From positions 620,001 to 684,000 of the forward strand of contig JACKQB010000001.1 of NCBI GenBank assembly GCA_024233115.1: a stretch of DNA of 64,000 nucleotides, in the 5' to 3' direction. The position numbers were made by a program, and so were the translations under genes. This stretch comes from Akkermansiaceae bacterium (GTDB lineage Bacteria; Verrucomicrobiota; Verrucomicrobiia; Verrucomicrobiales; Akkermansiaceae). The notes below the pieces were generated by a model. The model made no database searches, was not told where the DNA came from, and saw nothing but the letters and a program-made list of their open reading frames with translations. Below are positions 9,875 through 18,107 of the stretch, one piece after another; position 1 is the first letter of the stretch; each line of letters begins with the position of its first letter.

Positions 9875-10219
9875 TTCGCTCATTAAGGAATACGATGGTC
9901 TGTAGCGGCTGAAGCAGGAGATGAAATGCGGACTAACATATAAAACGCCCTCTTGCCGAAGTGGGTGGGAATGTTATTATCACCCGCGATCTGAGTTTCA
10001 GGTGATCTTCCCCCGCGCGTTACAACGAGTCCACTTATGAGCGGGTGGTGGTGGGTAACTTGGTCTTCGGTCAAGCTGTCGGAAGATCCGTTATAGGGAT
10101 CTTGATTGAGGTTCTTAACCCAGGGCCCTGGCGGTTACCCTGCTTTCCACCGGGGTACATTTTCTGGAAGACCTCCGGGGGTGAAAGGACCAAGCCTGTT
10201 CAAGCGTTACAGGATATAG
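9875..10219. other. Intergenic region before the PDZ/toroid gene
   Basis: This 345-bp stretch has short open frames on both strands but none with a recognisable motif or convincing start. An AGGA sits about 10 bases before the ATG of the downstream gene and may be its ribosome site. It probably carries the promoter of the 882-residue gene, possibly read by the ECF sigma factor encoded just upstream. Confidence 0.35.
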
Positions 10220-12868
10220 ATGCTGCTTATGAGAAGACCACATTATCTCCTGCTGGTTGTCCCAGTCTTGATGACTGCGATCCCGGCCCGTGCAATGGAA
10301 TTCAACATTCCCAACCCATCGCTGGCTCCCGCAAAGAAGGTTCTTGCCAGCGAGCCCGGTTTACCATCGAAGTGGAAGCTAACCGGGGGCAAAGCGGACG
10401 ATTGTAGAAAGTGGGTCGGAAAAAACAGGCAGGGGGAGGAAATGGCACACGTCGCCCTGTCGCGTGGCGTCACTCTGACCACCCGTTTTGCAATCCCTCC
10501 CCTTACCGACAAGGAGAAAAAAGCCAAAGGTGAGTGGTCGGGCCTGCTGAGCCTGGACCACCTCGGGGTCGGTGGGACGGGAGCCAGCAATACCTCGGGC
10601 ATCCGGGGGATAGGCACATTCAAGCTTACCCTGCACACCGTTGAAGATGGCCGGATGAAGGCATCGCTAACAGGAAGGGCACGCTACGCCACAGATACCG
10701 ATGCGCTCAAGGTGACAAGGGTATGGTGTGAGGTTCCGGTGCAAACCATGTCGGAACTTGAGGGGAAGCAGGTGGAACTCAGGCTGACCGCGGCCGGTAG
10801 TGCGCCGGTGGTCATCTCGGCAGTGTCATTGTGCCGACTTCACAGTGCCCCTTCGGGTAAATTGTTCGGTCGCTCCAACGGGGGTTCCGGACCCGATTTG
10901 TTAGGAGCCGGTTCGCTGGGGTTCAACGGTATGACCGAGCACCGGCAGAATGTTCTCACGGTGATCAGTGTCACGAAAGGCGGGCCAGCAGAAAGGGCCG
11001 GGCTCAAGGAAGGTGACAGGATCATCGGCGTTAATAAAACCCCGCTCCCGGTCAATGACCTCAACCCGGGGTGGGCGTGGTTTTACCATAGTCATGAAGC
11101 CGTGTTAGGTAGGGCGGTCACAGCGGCATGGTCGGCAAACCCCCCGCTGGGCAAGGGGATGGTTGAGCTGGTCATTCTGCGGAAAGGGAAGCCGTTCCCC
11201 ATTTCCTGCGAACTTACCCAGTCGATGCCATTTGATACGCTCATTGCAGGCAAGGACAAGGAGGCACTGCATGCGCAGATGATTGGTTTTCTCGAAAAGA
11301 GTCAGCGGCCCGACGGCAGCTGGGGGTGTCCGATCCGCACGACCTTTTCCGCCTTGGCGTTATTGGCGACACAGGATCCCAGGCACGCACCAAGGATTAA
11401 AAAAGCGGTTGACGGGATGCTCAACAAATACCCGGAGCCGGAAAACTTTGGCAACCTTGGGTTCTGGCACAGCTCCTATGCAGGAATCCTTTACTGCGAA
11501 TACTATCTTGCCACCGGTGACAAACGCGTGCTGCCACGGATTGCGTCGATATTGGACTGGATTCACAGCGGGACACACACCAGCAAGTGGGGTATGGCGT
11601 GCCTCGGCCATGGTGTCGGTGGACTTCCCTACGGGCAAAAAGCCTTGGTCGCCCCCGCATGTCACGCCCTCGTATTGGACGCCCTTGCGGAAAAATGTGG
11701 TGTCTCCTCCGGTTTGTGGAAAACCCTGCTTCCCTACATGGAATACTCCTGGTCGGATCCCGCCAAAGGTGGGCATGGCTCGCTGGGATACAACGCATCG
11801 TTTAAAGATAAAGGGCAGTTCTGGTCGCGCTCGGGCCTCTTTGCCATGGCCGCACACCTGCGCGGTGAACGCACCGATATGGAAACGGCCATGATCGGTT
11901 TCATGCGCGGCCATCACCCATGGATTCGCAACTCCCACGCCTACGGTGAACCAGGTGGATCGATCGGGCTGCTGGCATTGAATCTCTGTAACCCGGATGC
12001 CTTTCACGAGGTGTTCAATGCCTACGGCTGGTGGTTTGCGCTCGCATGGGAGCCCGGCTACGGACTGCGTTTTACCACACCTCATATGGGTGCCCCCTAC
12101 ATGGGAACAGACGATCTCATCAATGCCACCTATGCGCTTGTGTTTGCCGCGCCCCAAAAATCGCTGTGTATCACCGGAGGCGAAAAACGTAGTTGGCTGG
12201 ATGTTTCCCAACTCGAAACAGAGCCCAACCCTGTCCTCATCCGGCGAAACAAGGATGGCAAGGTGCGTCTGGCCTGCCGGATTCCCGGGCCGGAAATTCG
12301 CTACACGGTCGATGGCACGGAGCCGGGGAAAGATGCTCCGATCTATACCGGTGATTTTGATTTTGCCAACGGCGGAACGATCAAAGCCCGCGCGTCCGGT
12401 TCCTCGGGTCGGCTTGGGGAGGTAACGACGCAATCATACGGCCCCGCCAAGTCGGGCTGGCGCATTCTCGCGGCCACCGGCCACAAGGACCCGGCCGAGG
12501 CCATCCGCCGCGCCAGCTATGCCATCGACCACTCACCGACCCACAGCTGGTTGACCGATGTCGGCCAGGACGCCAAGGGCTATCCTCACTTCATTGTCAT
12601 CGACCTTGGCCAGGAAACCGAATTCCGGTCCGTTAGGTTAGGGTTTTTTAATGACCGTACAGCAGCCAAACAATGTACGGTCAAAGCGAGTAATACGCTT
12701 GACCAGACTCCCCGGACTGTGGCGCAAACAGCCTGGGAGGCTTTCCAAGCTACAAGGACCATCGTTCTGCCCGAGCCTGTAAAAATGCGCTATCTGAGGT
12801 TGGAATTTGCCCAGCCTCTCCATGAAACAGCCACGGCCCTGATCCTCCGCGAGGTCGATGTGGAATAA
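10220..12868 (+). CDS. Large exported PDZ plus alpha-toroid protein (DUF6288-like)
   Basis: An 882-residue protein with a signal peptide (ending IPARAM). Domains in order: an N-terminal beta-rich region (about 26-225); a PDZ domain (about 240-345; VTKGGPAERAGLKEGDRIIG); a helical region with squalene-cyclase-type repeats beginning QRPDGSWGCP (about 350-660); a chitobiase C-terminal-like segment with IRYTVDGTEPGKDAPIY (about 685-745); and a C-terminal discoidin/F5-8C-like domain (about 760-880; FIVIDLGQETEFRSVRLG). The overall build resembles proteins called DUF6288 in PVC bacteria. Function is unknown; the domains suggest glycan or peptide binding in the periplasm. It may belong to the regulon of the adjacent ECF sigma factor. 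Confidence 0.8.
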   Translation: MLLMRRPHYLLLVVPVLMTAIPARAMEFNIPNPSLAPAKKVLASEPGLPSKWKLTGGKADDCRKWVGKNRQGEEMAHVALSRGVTLTTRFAIPPLTDKEKKAKGEWSGLLSLDHLGVGGTGASNTSGIRGIGTFKLTLHTVEDGRMKASLTGRARYATDTDALKVTRVWCEVPVQTMSELEGKQVELRLTAAGSAPVVISAVSLCRLHSAPSGKLFGRSNGGSGPDLLGAGSLGFNGMTEHRQNVLTVISVTKGGPAERAGLKEGDRIIGVNKTPLPVNDLNPGWAWFYHSHEAVLGRAVTAAWSANPPLGKGMVELVILRKGKPFPISCELTQSMPFDTLIAGKDKEALHAQMIGFLEKSQRPDGSWGCPIRTTFSALALLATQDPRHAPRIKKAVDGMLNKYPEPENFGNLGFWHSSYAGILYCEYYLATGDKRVLPRIASILDWIHSGTHTSKWGMACLGHGVGGLPYGQKALVAPACHALVLDALAEKCGVSSGLWKTLLPYMEYSWSDPAKGGHGSLGYNASFKDKGQFWSRSGLFAMAAHLRGERTDMETAMIGFMRGHHPWIRNSHAYGEPGGSIGLLALNLCNPDAFHEVFNAYGWWFALAWEPGYGLRFTTPHMGAPYMGTDDLINATYALVFAAPQKSLCITGGEKRSWLDVSQLETEPNPVLIRRNKDGKVRLACRIPGPEIRYTVDGTEPGKDAPIYTGDFDFANGGTIKARASGSSGRLGEVTTQSYGPAKSGWRILAATGHKDPAEAIRRASYAIDHSPTHSWLTDVGQDAKGYPHFIVIDLGQETEFRSVRLGFFNDRTAAKQCTVKASNTLDQTPRTVAQTAWEAFQATRTIVLPEPVKMRYLRLEFAQPLHETATALILREVDVE

Positions 12869-12982
12869 TTGTAAACAACGCTAACAGGGGGGCACAGCGT
12901 CTGAGCCAAGGTCAAGACACGCCCCTTAAAGCCTCGGAAAAAACGTATTTACTCCGCGGTCAATGAGCGACACATTGCGCCT

Positions 12983-13582
12983 ATGGAAAAAATGCTCACT
13001 ATTTTTACATGTTGCCTCTTGATCCTCCCGGTTAACGGGCTACAGGCGCGCCCGGAATCCTGGGCACAGCCTGTGAAGCTCGACGGGGTCCCCAATCTCC
13101 ACAAGATCAACGCAAACATCTACCGCAGTGCCCAGCCCTCAGCGCAAGGTATGCAGAATCTCAAACAGAAGGGGGTTGCCACCATCATCAACCTCCGGAC
13201 CTTCCATTCCGACCGGGATGAAATTGGCAACAGTGGGCTCGGATACGAACACATTTTCATGAAAGCGTGGCACCCGGAGCGCGAGGATGTCATCCGTTTC
13301 CTTGAAATCGCGACAGACCCCAAACGCACACCGGTTCTCGTCCATTGTCAGCACGGAGCGGACCGGACGGGTGCCCTTTGTGCCGTTTACCGCATGGCCG
13401 TCCAAGGCTGGACGAAGGAAGAGGCGATCCAGGAAATGGTCAAGGGGGGGTATGGTTTCCACGGGGTTTGGGAAAACCTCCAACAATGGATCGAGTCACT
13501 CGATATTGCAACGATGCGAAAAGAGGCTGGAATAAAGAAGCCCCGGAAAATATCCGAAAAAAGTCTGATTCCTCGCGGGTAA
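12983..13582 (+). CDS. Exported protein tyrosine / dual-specificity phosphatase-like protein
   Basis: A 199-residue protein with a signal peptide (residues 1-22, ending GLQA). The signature HCQHGADRTG gives the cysteine-phosphatase CX5R loop with Cys122 and Arg128. Upstream blocks INANIYRSAQPS and ATIINLRTF are typical of bacterial DSP-like phosphatases. It removes phosphate from phosphotyrosine or another phospho-ester; an exported location is unusual and suggests extracytoplasmic substrates. The C-terminus is a short basic tail. Transcribed on its own between the toroid gene and bL31. Confidence 0.85.
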   Translation: MEKMLTIFTCCLLILPVNGLQARPESWAQPVKLDGVPNLHKINANIYRSAQPSAQGMQNLKQKGVATIINLRTFHSDRDEIGNSGLGYEHIFMKAWHPEREDVIRFLEIATDPKRTPVLVHCQHGADRTGALCAVYRMAVQGWTKEEAIQEMVKGGYGFHGVWENLQQWIESLDIATMRKEAGIKKPRKISEKSLIPRG

Positions 13583-13662
13583 CGACTTGACAGCTCGTCT
13601 GAATAATGCATTTTCCACCTCCCGCCGCGCCGGAAACGTGGTGGCAGTAACCTAATCCAACC

Positions 13663-13935
13663 ATGAAAACAGATTTTCATCCCGACTATCACCCCGTTGC
13701 TTTCCAGGACATGACCACTGGTGTGCGTTTCATCACGCGCTCCACTGCCAAGTCAGACAATGTTGAGCAAATCGACGGCGTTGACCACTACATCATCTCG
13801 ATGGGTGTCACCTCCGATTCCCACCCTTTTTACACAGGCTCCAAGATGTTTGTGGATACCGAGGGTCGTATCGACAAGTTCGAGAAGCGTTTCGGTGCCG
13901 TGCGCCGCGCCGGCAAGCCCAAGCTCAAAGTATAG
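13663..13935 (+). CDS. rpmE2: 50S ribosomal protein bL31, type B
   Basis: A 90-residue protein matching bL31 type B: MKTDFHPDYHPVAFQD, then SDSHPFYTGSKMFVDTEGRIDKFEKRF. The four zinc-binding cysteines of the type A form are absent, so this is the zinc-independent paralogue normally favoured under zinc limitation. A strong terminator follows. The 80-bp leader contains a possible stem (CCACC ... GGTGG) that could be a regulatory structure; this is speculative. Confidence 0.95.
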   Translation: MKTDFHPDYHPVAFQDMTTGVRFITRSTAKSDNVEQIDGVDHYIISMGVTSDSHPFYTGSKMFVDTEGRIDKFEKRFGAVRRAGKPKLKV

Positions 13936-14001
13936 GCCCAGCTTGCCCCCATCTGGAAACCATCCGGATTTCTACTATTCCTTTATTTTTCCTTTTTTTC
14001 C

Positions 14002-14035
14002 AAAAACCTCCCTGTGTGATGCAGGGAGGTTTTTT
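14002..14035 (+). terminator. Rho-independent terminator after rpmE2
   Basis: A nine-base-pair stem ACCTCCCTG / CAGGGAGGT with a seven-base loop, preceded by A5 and followed by T6. The symmetry means it can also terminate the opposing small gene on the minus strand. Confidence 0.93.
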
Positions 14036-14054
14036 ATGGCCCTGATGACCGGCC

Positions 14055-14264
14055 TTAATCACGGAGACGGATTCTTATTTTAATCCATTCCCCGGCAGGG
14101 CCATGGACGAACTCCTCGTAATCCCAGTCATTTGCCTGGGATGAGTCGGGTGCTGAGTAGAAGGACATCGAGGTCTGGGGGCTTGGGCATAACTCCACGT
14201 CGAGGACGGCAGGGTTCTGCCTCAACACATCAATCACAGGGTGCACCCTGATGAAACAAGCCAT
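14055..14264 (-). CDS. Small hypothetical protein, 69 residues
   Basis: A short open frame starting at ATG 14264, preceded by a plausible ribosome site (AGGAA about 9 bases upstream). It runs toward the bidirectional terminator after rpmE2 and is divergent from dprA, which supports it being a real gene. The sequence (MACFIRVHPVIDVL, ending IKIRIRLRD) has no recognised motif, no membrane segment and no signal peptide. Confidence 0.5.
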   Translation of the reverse strand: MACFIRVHPVIDVLRQNPAVLDVELCPSPQTSMSFYSAPDSSQANDWDYEEFVHGPAGEWIKIRIRLRD

Positions 14265-14297
14265 CTGATTTTTCCTATCGGTTTTTCAATTTGGTGT

Positions 14298-14325
14298 TTG
14301 GCAATGAAGACTAAAAACATATACT
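14298..14325 (+). promoter_or_regulatory. Sigma-70-type promoter of dprA, probably leaderless
   Basis: TTGGCA, a 16-bp spacer, then TATACT. The -10 box ends only six bases before the dprA ATG at 14332, so transcription should start at or next to the start codon, giving a leaderless mRNA. Confidence 0.6.
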
Positions 14326-14331
14326 GTTCAC

Positions 14332-15462
14332 ATGACCCCCCGTGAAGCTCTCGTTGCACTGAATATGCTACCCAGGATAGGGCCGGTGCGGGTGCGCCGG
14401 CTGATGGATCATTTTGGTGGGGCCGAGGCGGTGTTGCGCGAGTCCGCTCGCAGCCTCATGGCGGTGCAGGGAATTGGGACGGAGACGGCCGAGATTATCA
14501 GTGGCTGGGAAAACAGCATTGATTTGGCCGCCGAGATGCAGGAGGTGACGGCCCGGGGCCTCACGATTGTGACCCAGGCCGACCAGGAGTATCCGGCGGC
14601 TCTCAGACAGAGCTATGATCCGCCACTGGTTCTTTATGTCTGGGGCGAGCTGAAAGAGGCCGACCGCCATGCCCTTTCCATTGTGGGCTCCAGAAAGACA
14701 TCCCATTACGGCATCCAGACGGCACGCCAGTTTGCTTTCCAGCTCGCGAGCAGTGGCCTGACCATCGTCTCGGGGCTCGCCCGTGGTATCGATACACATG
14801 CCCACGAGGGTGCCATTGCCGCGAATGGCAGGACGATAGCCGTCATCGGCTCAGGGCTTGCCCAGGTCTATCCGCCTGAGAACATGGCCTTGGCTGGGAA
14901 AATTGCCTCGGGTTACGGTGCGGTTGTTTCCGAATTCCCCCTGAGCACGGCACCGAGTAAAAAAACCTTCCCCATGCGCAACCGGATTGTTGCCGCGTGG
15001 GCCAAGGCGGTGATCGTTGTCGAGTGCCCCGAGTGGTCGGGTGCCCGTATCACCGCCAACCTCGCCGGGGAACTGGGTAAACCCATTTACGCGGTTCCCG
15101 GCCAAATCGACCGCCCAAGCTCGGCGGGTTGTAACGCCCTGATCCGCGAGGGTGCCACGCTGGTCACCAGCGGCCAGGATATTCTCGATGATATCTCCGT
15201 GCTGTCCCTGGGCGATGCCCCGGCCAATTTGGGGAATACAACGTCCCCAGCCGGGGATGGCTCACCAGATTGTGGCGCATTAGCCAGGCTGGAGGGGGCG
15301 GAAAAGAGTGTTTATGACGCCCTCGGTGGCGAAACCTTGCGCATCGACGAAATCCTGGCAAGCACCCTGCTACCTCTCCCCGAAGTGAATGTGACCCTAC
15401 TAAAGCTTGAAATACAAGGCTTGGTGAGGCAACTTCCCGGCGGGCGGTTTGCCCGGAAATAG
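14332..15462 (+). CDS. dprA: DNA-processing protein A
   Basis: A 376-residue DprA/Smf protein. An N-terminal helix-hairpin-helix-like region (LNMLPRIGPVRVRRLMDHFG) is followed by the Rossmann-type core with GLTIVSGLARGIDTHAHEGA, AVIGSGLAQVYPPEN, FPMRNRIVAAWAKAVIVVE and SGARITANLAGELGKPIYAVPG, and a C-terminal winged-helix domain (about 305-376). DprA loads RecA on incoming single-stranded DNA during natural transformation. No other competence gene is in the window. Confidence 0.96.
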   Translation: MTPREALVALNMLPRIGPVRVRRLMDHFGGAEAVLRESARSLMAVQGIGTETAEIISGWENSIDLAAEMQEVTARGLTIVTQADQEYPAALRQSYDPPLVLYVWGELKEADRHALSIVGSRKTSHYGIQTARQFAFQLASSGLTIVSGLARGIDTHAHEGAIAANGRTIAVIGSGLAQVYPPENMALAGKIASGYGAVVSEFPLSTAPSKKTFPMRNRIVAAWAKAVIVVECPEWSGARITANLAGELGKPIYAVPGQIDRPSSAGCNALIREGATLVTSGQDILDDISVLSLGDAPANLGNTTSPAGDGSPDCGALARLEGAEKSVYDALGGETLRIDEILASTLLPLPEVNVTLLKLEIQGLVRQLPGGRFARK

Positions 15463-15497
15463 ATCATAACAGCGAGTTTTTGACGAACGTATCAAAA

Positions 15498-15514
15498 TTG
15501 GCACGATGCTTGCT
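15498..15514 (+). promoter_or_regulatory. Sigma-54 (-24/-12) promoter of the PII gene
   Basis: The sequence TTGGCACGATGCTTGCT matches the sigma-54 consensus YTGGCACGRNNNTTGCW at every fixed position. The GG is at 15500-15501 and the GC at 15512-15513. The predicted start site is near 15525, about 34 bases before the PII start codon. This implies activator-dependent, nitrogen-controlled transcription, probably through NtrC. Confidence 0.88.
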
Positions 15515-15558
15515 TGCCATAAGAGTCACAAACCATAGACTACCAACTACCGACCATC

Positions 15559-15906
15559 ATGAAAAAAATCGAAGCCATCATCAAACCCTTCAAACTTGAA
15601 GAGGTCAAAGAGGCCCTCGCCGACGTAGGCGTCCAGGGAATGACTGTCACTGAAGTCAAAGGATTCGGCCGCCAAAAAGGCCATACCGAAATCTACCGCG
15701 GCAGTGAATACACCGTTGATTTCCTTCCCAAGGTGAAACTTGAAATCATCGTCGATGACGAAGATTCAGCCACCGTGGCCGAGGCCATCGTCAAGAGCGC
15801 TAACACCGGCAAGATCGGTGACGGCAAGGTCTTTATCTCTTCTGTTGAACAAGCCATCCGTATCCGTACCGGCGAAACCGGCTCTGATGCCGTGGCTGTC
15901 AACTAG
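15559..15906 (+). CDS. glnB: Nitrogen regulatory protein PII (GlnB/GlnK)
   Basis: A 115-residue PII signal transducer. It starts MKKIEAIIKPFKLEEVKEAL and carries the T-loop GFGRQKGHTEIYRGSEYTVD with Tyr51, the uridylylation site in proteobacterial PII. The C-terminal signature KIGDGKVFISSVEQAIRIRTGE is intact. PII senses ATP/ADP and 2-oxoglutarate and controls nitrogen assimilation partners. A perfect sigma-54 promoter precedes it and a terminator-like hairpin follows. No glnA or amtB lies next to it, so glnK versus glnB cannot be decided by context. Confidence 0.95.
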   Translation: MKKIEAIIKPFKLEEVKEALADVGVQGMTVTEVKGFGRQKGHTEIYRGSEYTVDFLPKVKLEIIVDDEDSATVAEAIVKSANTGKIGDGKVFISSVEQAIRIRTGETGSDAVAVN

Positions 15907-15934
15907 ACAACCTGCTTCATCCATCTCTAAATAG

Positions 15935-15977
15935 CGCGCGGGCAAAGATCCACTTGCCCGTTGCGTTATTTTTTTTA
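15935..15977 (+). terminator. Terminator-like hairpin after the PII gene
   Basis: A stem CGGGCAA / TTGCCCG (15939-15945 with 15954-15960), extendable by CGC/GCG across an internal loop, followed a few bases later by a run of eight T residues. A Rho-independent terminator is the simplest reading. Confidence 0.7.
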
Positions 15978-15990
15978 TGCTGCTGGGGCG

Positions 15991-16479
15991 ATGATATCAA
16001 TCGACCCCGTTAGTATCCACTTCCACATTCCCGCGACAGACCCACTGGGGAAGGATGAGGTGTTTGGGAAGTTGCGTTTCTTACCTGAACACGTCTCCCT
16101 CAGTTGGCGTATGAAAGGCAGTGTCTTTAAAGGTGGCATGGGGGAGATGACCACCATCGACCTGCCCTATGGTGAAATCGAGCACGTCGAGCTGGTTAAA
16201 AAATGGTTCAAGGTCCGGCGGATCGTCCTGCGGATATCCAACCCCGTGCTGGTCAAAGACATCCCAGGAGTCGATATGGGGAAAATGGTGCTCCACATCG
16301 ATGACCGCTCGCGTCAAGAGGCCAGAAAACTCACCGGTCTGATCGATTTCAAACGATCCATGTTCATCCTCGACGACCACGAACAACGCCTCAAGGCGAT
16401 GCGTGAAAGCGAGGAAACTCCTGAGCCATCGATTCCCTCAGATGCAGGGCAAGAGGAAGAGCCTGATGGGTTAAGTTAG
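15991..16479 (+). CDS. Hypothetical protein with PH-like beta region
   Basis: A 162-residue soluble protein from ATG 15991; a TTG 30 bases upstream lies in the terminator and is rejected. It has alternating hydrophobic strands (VSLSWRMKGSVFKGGMGEM, DLPYGEIEHVELVKKWFKVRRIVLRI) reminiscent of bacterial PH-like or GRAM folds, then a helix and an acidic tail. No family is recognised with certainty. It stands alone between the PII gene and the insertion sequence. Confidence 0.65.
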   Translation: MISIDPVSIHFHIPATDPLGKDEVFGKLRFLPEHVSLSWRMKGSVFKGGMGEMTTIDLPYGEIEHVELVKKWFKVRRIVLRISNPVLVKDIPGVDMGKMVLHIDDRSRQEARKLTGLIDFKRSMFILDDHEQRLKAMRESEETPEPSIPSDAGQEEEPDGLS

Positions 16480-16486
16480 TTTTTTT

Positions 16487-16627
16487 GACAGGATTCACAA
16501 AATTGACAGAATTGGGTTTTCAAATAGCTGGATTACAGAAGGCTGAATGGTCTGTGGAATGCGTGTTTGGATACAAATACGGCCTGCTTATCATGAAAAA
16601 AATTCTGTTGATTCTGTAATTTCTGTC
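16487..16627. repeat. Imperfect inverted repeat of GACAGAATT-type motifs
   Basis: A 27-base arm at 16487-16513 (begins GACAGGATTCACA) pairs imperfectly with 16601-16627 (begins AATTCTGTTGATT); about 20 of 27 positions match. Each arm is built of loosely repeated ACAGAATT-like units. The outer element lies immediately left of the insertion sequence. Similar GACAGGATT-rich inverted repeats occur in intergenic DNA of several bacterial phyla. Confidence 0.6.
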
Positions 16628-16711
16628 CAGCGCCGCAGGCATCAACCCAGGAATTCCCCAAATCTCCCTAATCATTAGCGACGCTGGGGATGATTCACCC
16701 TGAAGGTGATT

Positions 16712-16740
16712 TTGCAACTTTGACTGATATTGTGTATAAG
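16712..16740 (+). promoter_or_regulatory. Transposase promoter inside the insertion sequence
   Basis: TTGCAA, a 17-bp spacer, then TATAAG; the -10 box ends five bases before the ATG at 16746, so the message is predicted to be nearly or fully leaderless, which could limit transposase expression. Confidence 0.6.
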
Positions 16741-16745
16741 GGGGC

Positions 16746-18107
16746 ATGTCACGACACTACTCCCTGAAGCCGCGCAAGTTTGCAATGGAGCTAAGAACCT
16801 CGGAATCATGCTCGGTGCATGGAGGGCAACTGGCCATTGTCGGCTTGATCCGGCAAAGCGGACTAATGGGCTGGATCAGTGATTACCCGCAGCTCGAGCA
16901 CCGCAAGAACCGCAACCGGGGCTTTGATCCCGAAGTCTACATCAGCACCTTTCTCTACAACTTCTGCACAGGAGGAAGCAGCCTGGCGGATGCGGAGGCT
17001 CTCAATGAAGACAAGGCACTGCTAAGGCTGTTAGGAATAAAAAAACTGCCCGACCAGAGCGCCCTGGGCGAATGGCTCCGGGCTCTGGACCCCGCGGGCC
17101 TTGATGCCCTCAAGGCGATCAACCGCCGGTTTTGCACATGGGTGCTCAAGACGGCTCCGGCCAATACATACAGCTACGGTGGCAACGAACTCGAATGGTT
17201 TTTCGATGATACCCAGATCGAAGTCAGCGGTAAAAAATTTGAAGGTGCCGCAATCAACTACAAGGGGGATGTATCGCTTGGTTGGCAGACGTTGTGGGCC
17301 GGGCCTCTCATCCTCGAATGCGAACTCGGGGGACAGCGCGGAGTAAGCGAGTGTTTCGGCAGGTTCTGCGCTAACAGCGGTAAGCTGCGTAAAAAAGGAA
17401 AACACTATCTCTACGCCGACAGCGGCAGCAGTGACGGGGAGGATCTTGAACACGCGGCCAAACACTTCACCCGCCACAGCATCAGCTACAACAAATGGAC
17501 AAGTCCCCTGGAACGCATGGCCGGAGGACTTCCCGAGGAAAGTTGGGGCGAGTCCGAACTTACCCACTGGCGTGGAGGAATCAAACATCTCGTATCCTAC
17601 AGCTGGGTAAGACACCAGCCCTCGGGCTGTAGGCAAGCGCATAACTTTGCGGCCCTGCGTCACAAACGGGAAGACGACATGTTCTGGAGCTACTGCTTCG
17701 TCGAAGTTGAAGAAGGACGGGGTCACACAGCGGCCCAATCCAGGGCAGCCTTTGAACGTCACCGGCTCAAGGGTGAGTGTGAACGCCGCTTTGGCGAAGT
17801 GCTCAGTGATCTAGGGCTTCACAGGCCGCCCTGCCACAGTCTCAGCGCCAACGACGGATGGTATAGCCTCGGGGCGTTGGCCTACAACATCCTCGGGGCC
17901 CTCAAGCTGTTGGTGTTGCCTGAAAAAGACCTGGCCAAGCGTCCGCGCACGGTGATGCAGCGGCTGTTGTTATTGCCCATGGAAATCAAGCGTCATGCCC
18001 GCCAACTCAAGGCGGTGGTTTACATCTGTCATGAGAGGATGAAAGCTTGGCGGCAGATCTTTGAGGAATGGATGCCGGATCACCGGCTGATGTATCCAAA
18101 GGCCTGA
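16746..18107 (+). CDS. DDE transposase, IS1380-like
   Basis: A 453-residue transposase. Features of the IS1380 group: N-terminal GGQLAIVGLIRQSGL and LLGIKKLPDQSALGEWLR; first catalytic Asp in WFFDDTQIEVSGKKFEGAA; second Asp in HYLYADSGSSDGED; catalytic Glu probably in LKGECERRFGE; and the C-terminal HRPPCHSLSANDGWYSLGALAYNIL followed by LPMEIKRHARQLK. All catalytic positions appear intact, so the element is probably active. It lies within matched inverted repeats. Confidence 0.88.
   Translation: MSRHYSLKPRKFAMELRTSESCSVHGGQLAIVGLIRQSGLMGWISDYPQLEHRKNRNRGFDPEVYISTFLYNFCTGGSSLADAEALNEDKALLRLLGIKKLPDQSALGEWLRALDPAGLDALKAINRRFCTWVLKTAPANTYSYGGNELEWFFDDTQIEVSGKKFEGAAINYKGDVSLGWQTLWAGPLILECELGGQRGVSECFGRFCANSGKLRKKGKHYLYADSGSSDGEDLEHAAKHFTRHSISYNKWTSPLERMAGGLPEESWGESELTHWRGGIKHLVSYSWVRHQPSGCRQAHNFAALRHKREDDMFWSYCFVEVEEGRGHTAAQSRAAFERHRLKGECERRFGEVLSDLGLHRPPCHSLSANDGWYSLGALAYNILGALKLLVLPEKDLAKRPRTVMQRLLLLPMEIKRHARQLKAVVYICHERMKAWRQIFEEWMPDHRLMYPKA

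Noticed and set aside
10045..10407. Plus-strand frame crossing the start of the PDZ/toroid gene
   Set aside because: No ribosome site or motif, and it overlaps the signal peptide of the real gene in another frame.
11360..12433. Minus-strand open frame (357 residues) opposite the PDZ/toroid gene
   Set aside because: The plus-strand protein has clear PDZ, toroid and C-terminal domains; the reverse frame has none.
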